64,000 nucleotides of DNA from Amycolatopsis australiensis (GTDB lineage Bacteria > Actinomycetota > Actinomycetes > Mycobacteriales > Pseudonocardiaceae): contig NZ_FPJG01000001.1 in assembly GCF_900119165.1 (NCBI RefSeq), positions 8,786-72,785 of the forward strand. Reading direction: 5' to 3'. This document shows positions 63,357-64,000 of the stretch, in pieces. A model generated the notes under the pieces. That model worked only from the letters and a program-made list of their open reading frames with translations, ran no database searches and was not told where the DNA came from. Numbering within the stretch: position 1 is the first letter of the stretch; each line of letters starts with the position of its first letter. The position numbers and the translations under genes are program-made.

Positions 63357-64000
63357 CGGATATTCGTCCGGTCGACCTGCCGGAAATCAGGGCCGAGATC
63401 GTCGAGTGGCTGGGCCAGGAGACTGCAGCCGAGCTGTGGTTCAAGTTGGCGACCGCTGGCCAGTACGACTGGCTGCCGGTCGGTGCCAACAAAAACCCCG
63501 CGCAGGCAGCATCGGTTCTCCGCGGCACGGAGGTCCTGCGCCTACGAGAGGCGACCCTGTTCTACGTCGCCGCGGAGATGGTCGAGCTGGTCGAGGCGGC
63601 GGCGCAAGTCCGTCCCCGACTTTCAGCTCGCACTGAAGACTGCCCCCGATACCGGGCTGATGATCTTCCAGAGTCCCATCGCACCGTATCGATCGGCGAA
63701 GACGAACTAGGCGTCACCGCAGTCTGCTGGGCGCGCACGCCGGCGCGCGACGACGTCTGTTCGGAACGACCTACATGGATCGCGCCGAGGCGGCCCCGAT
63801 CTTCGATCGCATCGCGCCGAACCGGCAGGTGGGTCGGCGAGAGCCGCGGCTGGTCTACGCTCACGGCGGCGAGTACTTCTGGCCGTTCGGCGACAACGCC
63901 GGGGTGACGACAGACGCGGCGAACTTCGCGACGGTGCTGCTTCCGCGGCTGCGCACCGCATGGCTGCTGATGCAGCAACCGGTCACCAGCTCCCGGGACG
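62640..64000. repeat. terminal redundancy, right copy
   Basis: Bases 62640-64000 repeat 1-1365. One inserted A (near 63606) and five deleted bases (near 63633, 63641, 63644, 63682 and 63757) separate the copies; the shift of four bases at 64000 agrees with this count. Differences cluster in the last 400 bases, as at a low-coverage contig end. Confidence 0.9.
63353..64000 (+). pseudogene. second, error-containing copy of the 714-1646 gene
   Basis: The same gene as 714-1646, broken by the single-base indels described for the terminal repeat, so the frame is lost near residue 85. It is an assembly duplicate at the end of a circular contig and should not be counted as a gene or a biological pseudogene. 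It runs off the window. Confidence 0.85.

Noticed and set aside
63353..64000. Biological pseudogene copy of the 714-1646 gene
   Set aside because: Best explained as contig overlap with sequencing errors, not as a duplicated gene.

Overview
The window is GC-rich actinobacterial DNA that reads as one complete circular plasmid, linearised inside a gene. Bases 1-1365 recur at 62640-64000 with an offset of 62,639 bp. The simplest reading is a circle of about 62.6 kb whose contig overruns its own start; the second copy carries several single-base indels typical of an unpolished contig end. A WhiB protein, a TraB/FtsK-type conjugation ATPase, a DUF2637 protein and frequent GTG starts point to a mycelial actinomycete. 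A member of the Pseudonocardiaceae is my best guess, by inference.

Layout. 62610-2607 (across the join): an HTH gene with a tandem palindromic operator and two paralogous genes. 2785-6606: small unknown genes and an AbiEi/AbiEii toxin-antitoxin pair. 6667-15104: hairpin-rich non-coding DNA, a membrane-anchored HTH protein, small membrane peptides and a nuclease-like protein. 15361-36229: a long, nearly all minus-strand backbone block. It holds a putative replication initiator with a ribbon-helix-helix repressor and an opposing structured RNA, zinc-binding small proteins, a NUDIX hydrolase, the TraB-like translocase, membrane 'spread'-type proteins and WhiB. 36919-38609: a two-gene HTH plus PP2C-phosphatase module. 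38791-39455: about 27 tandem copies of a 23-bp repeat. 40174-41979: parAB with four copies of a distinctive parS-like palindrome. 42211-49805: a helix-turn-helix protein, NERD and CoiA-like nucleases, and a 5'-truncated LigD ligase/polymerase abutting a broken primase zinc finger. 49865-54811: DUF6338 with a small partner, a frameshifted gene, a DUF3800-like protein and unknowns. 55678-62452: a tyrosine recombinase followed by an overlapping run of plasmid genes, including a secreted HNH-type protein.

Maintenance should rest on Rep plus its repressor and RNA (copy number), ParAB/parS with or without the 23-bp array (partition), the tyrosine recombinase (dimer resolution) and AbiE (post-segregational stability or phage defence). 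Spread should rest on double-stranded DNA transfer by the TraB-like ATPase with its membrane helpers. Most other genes are unrecognised; where I give no function I saw none.
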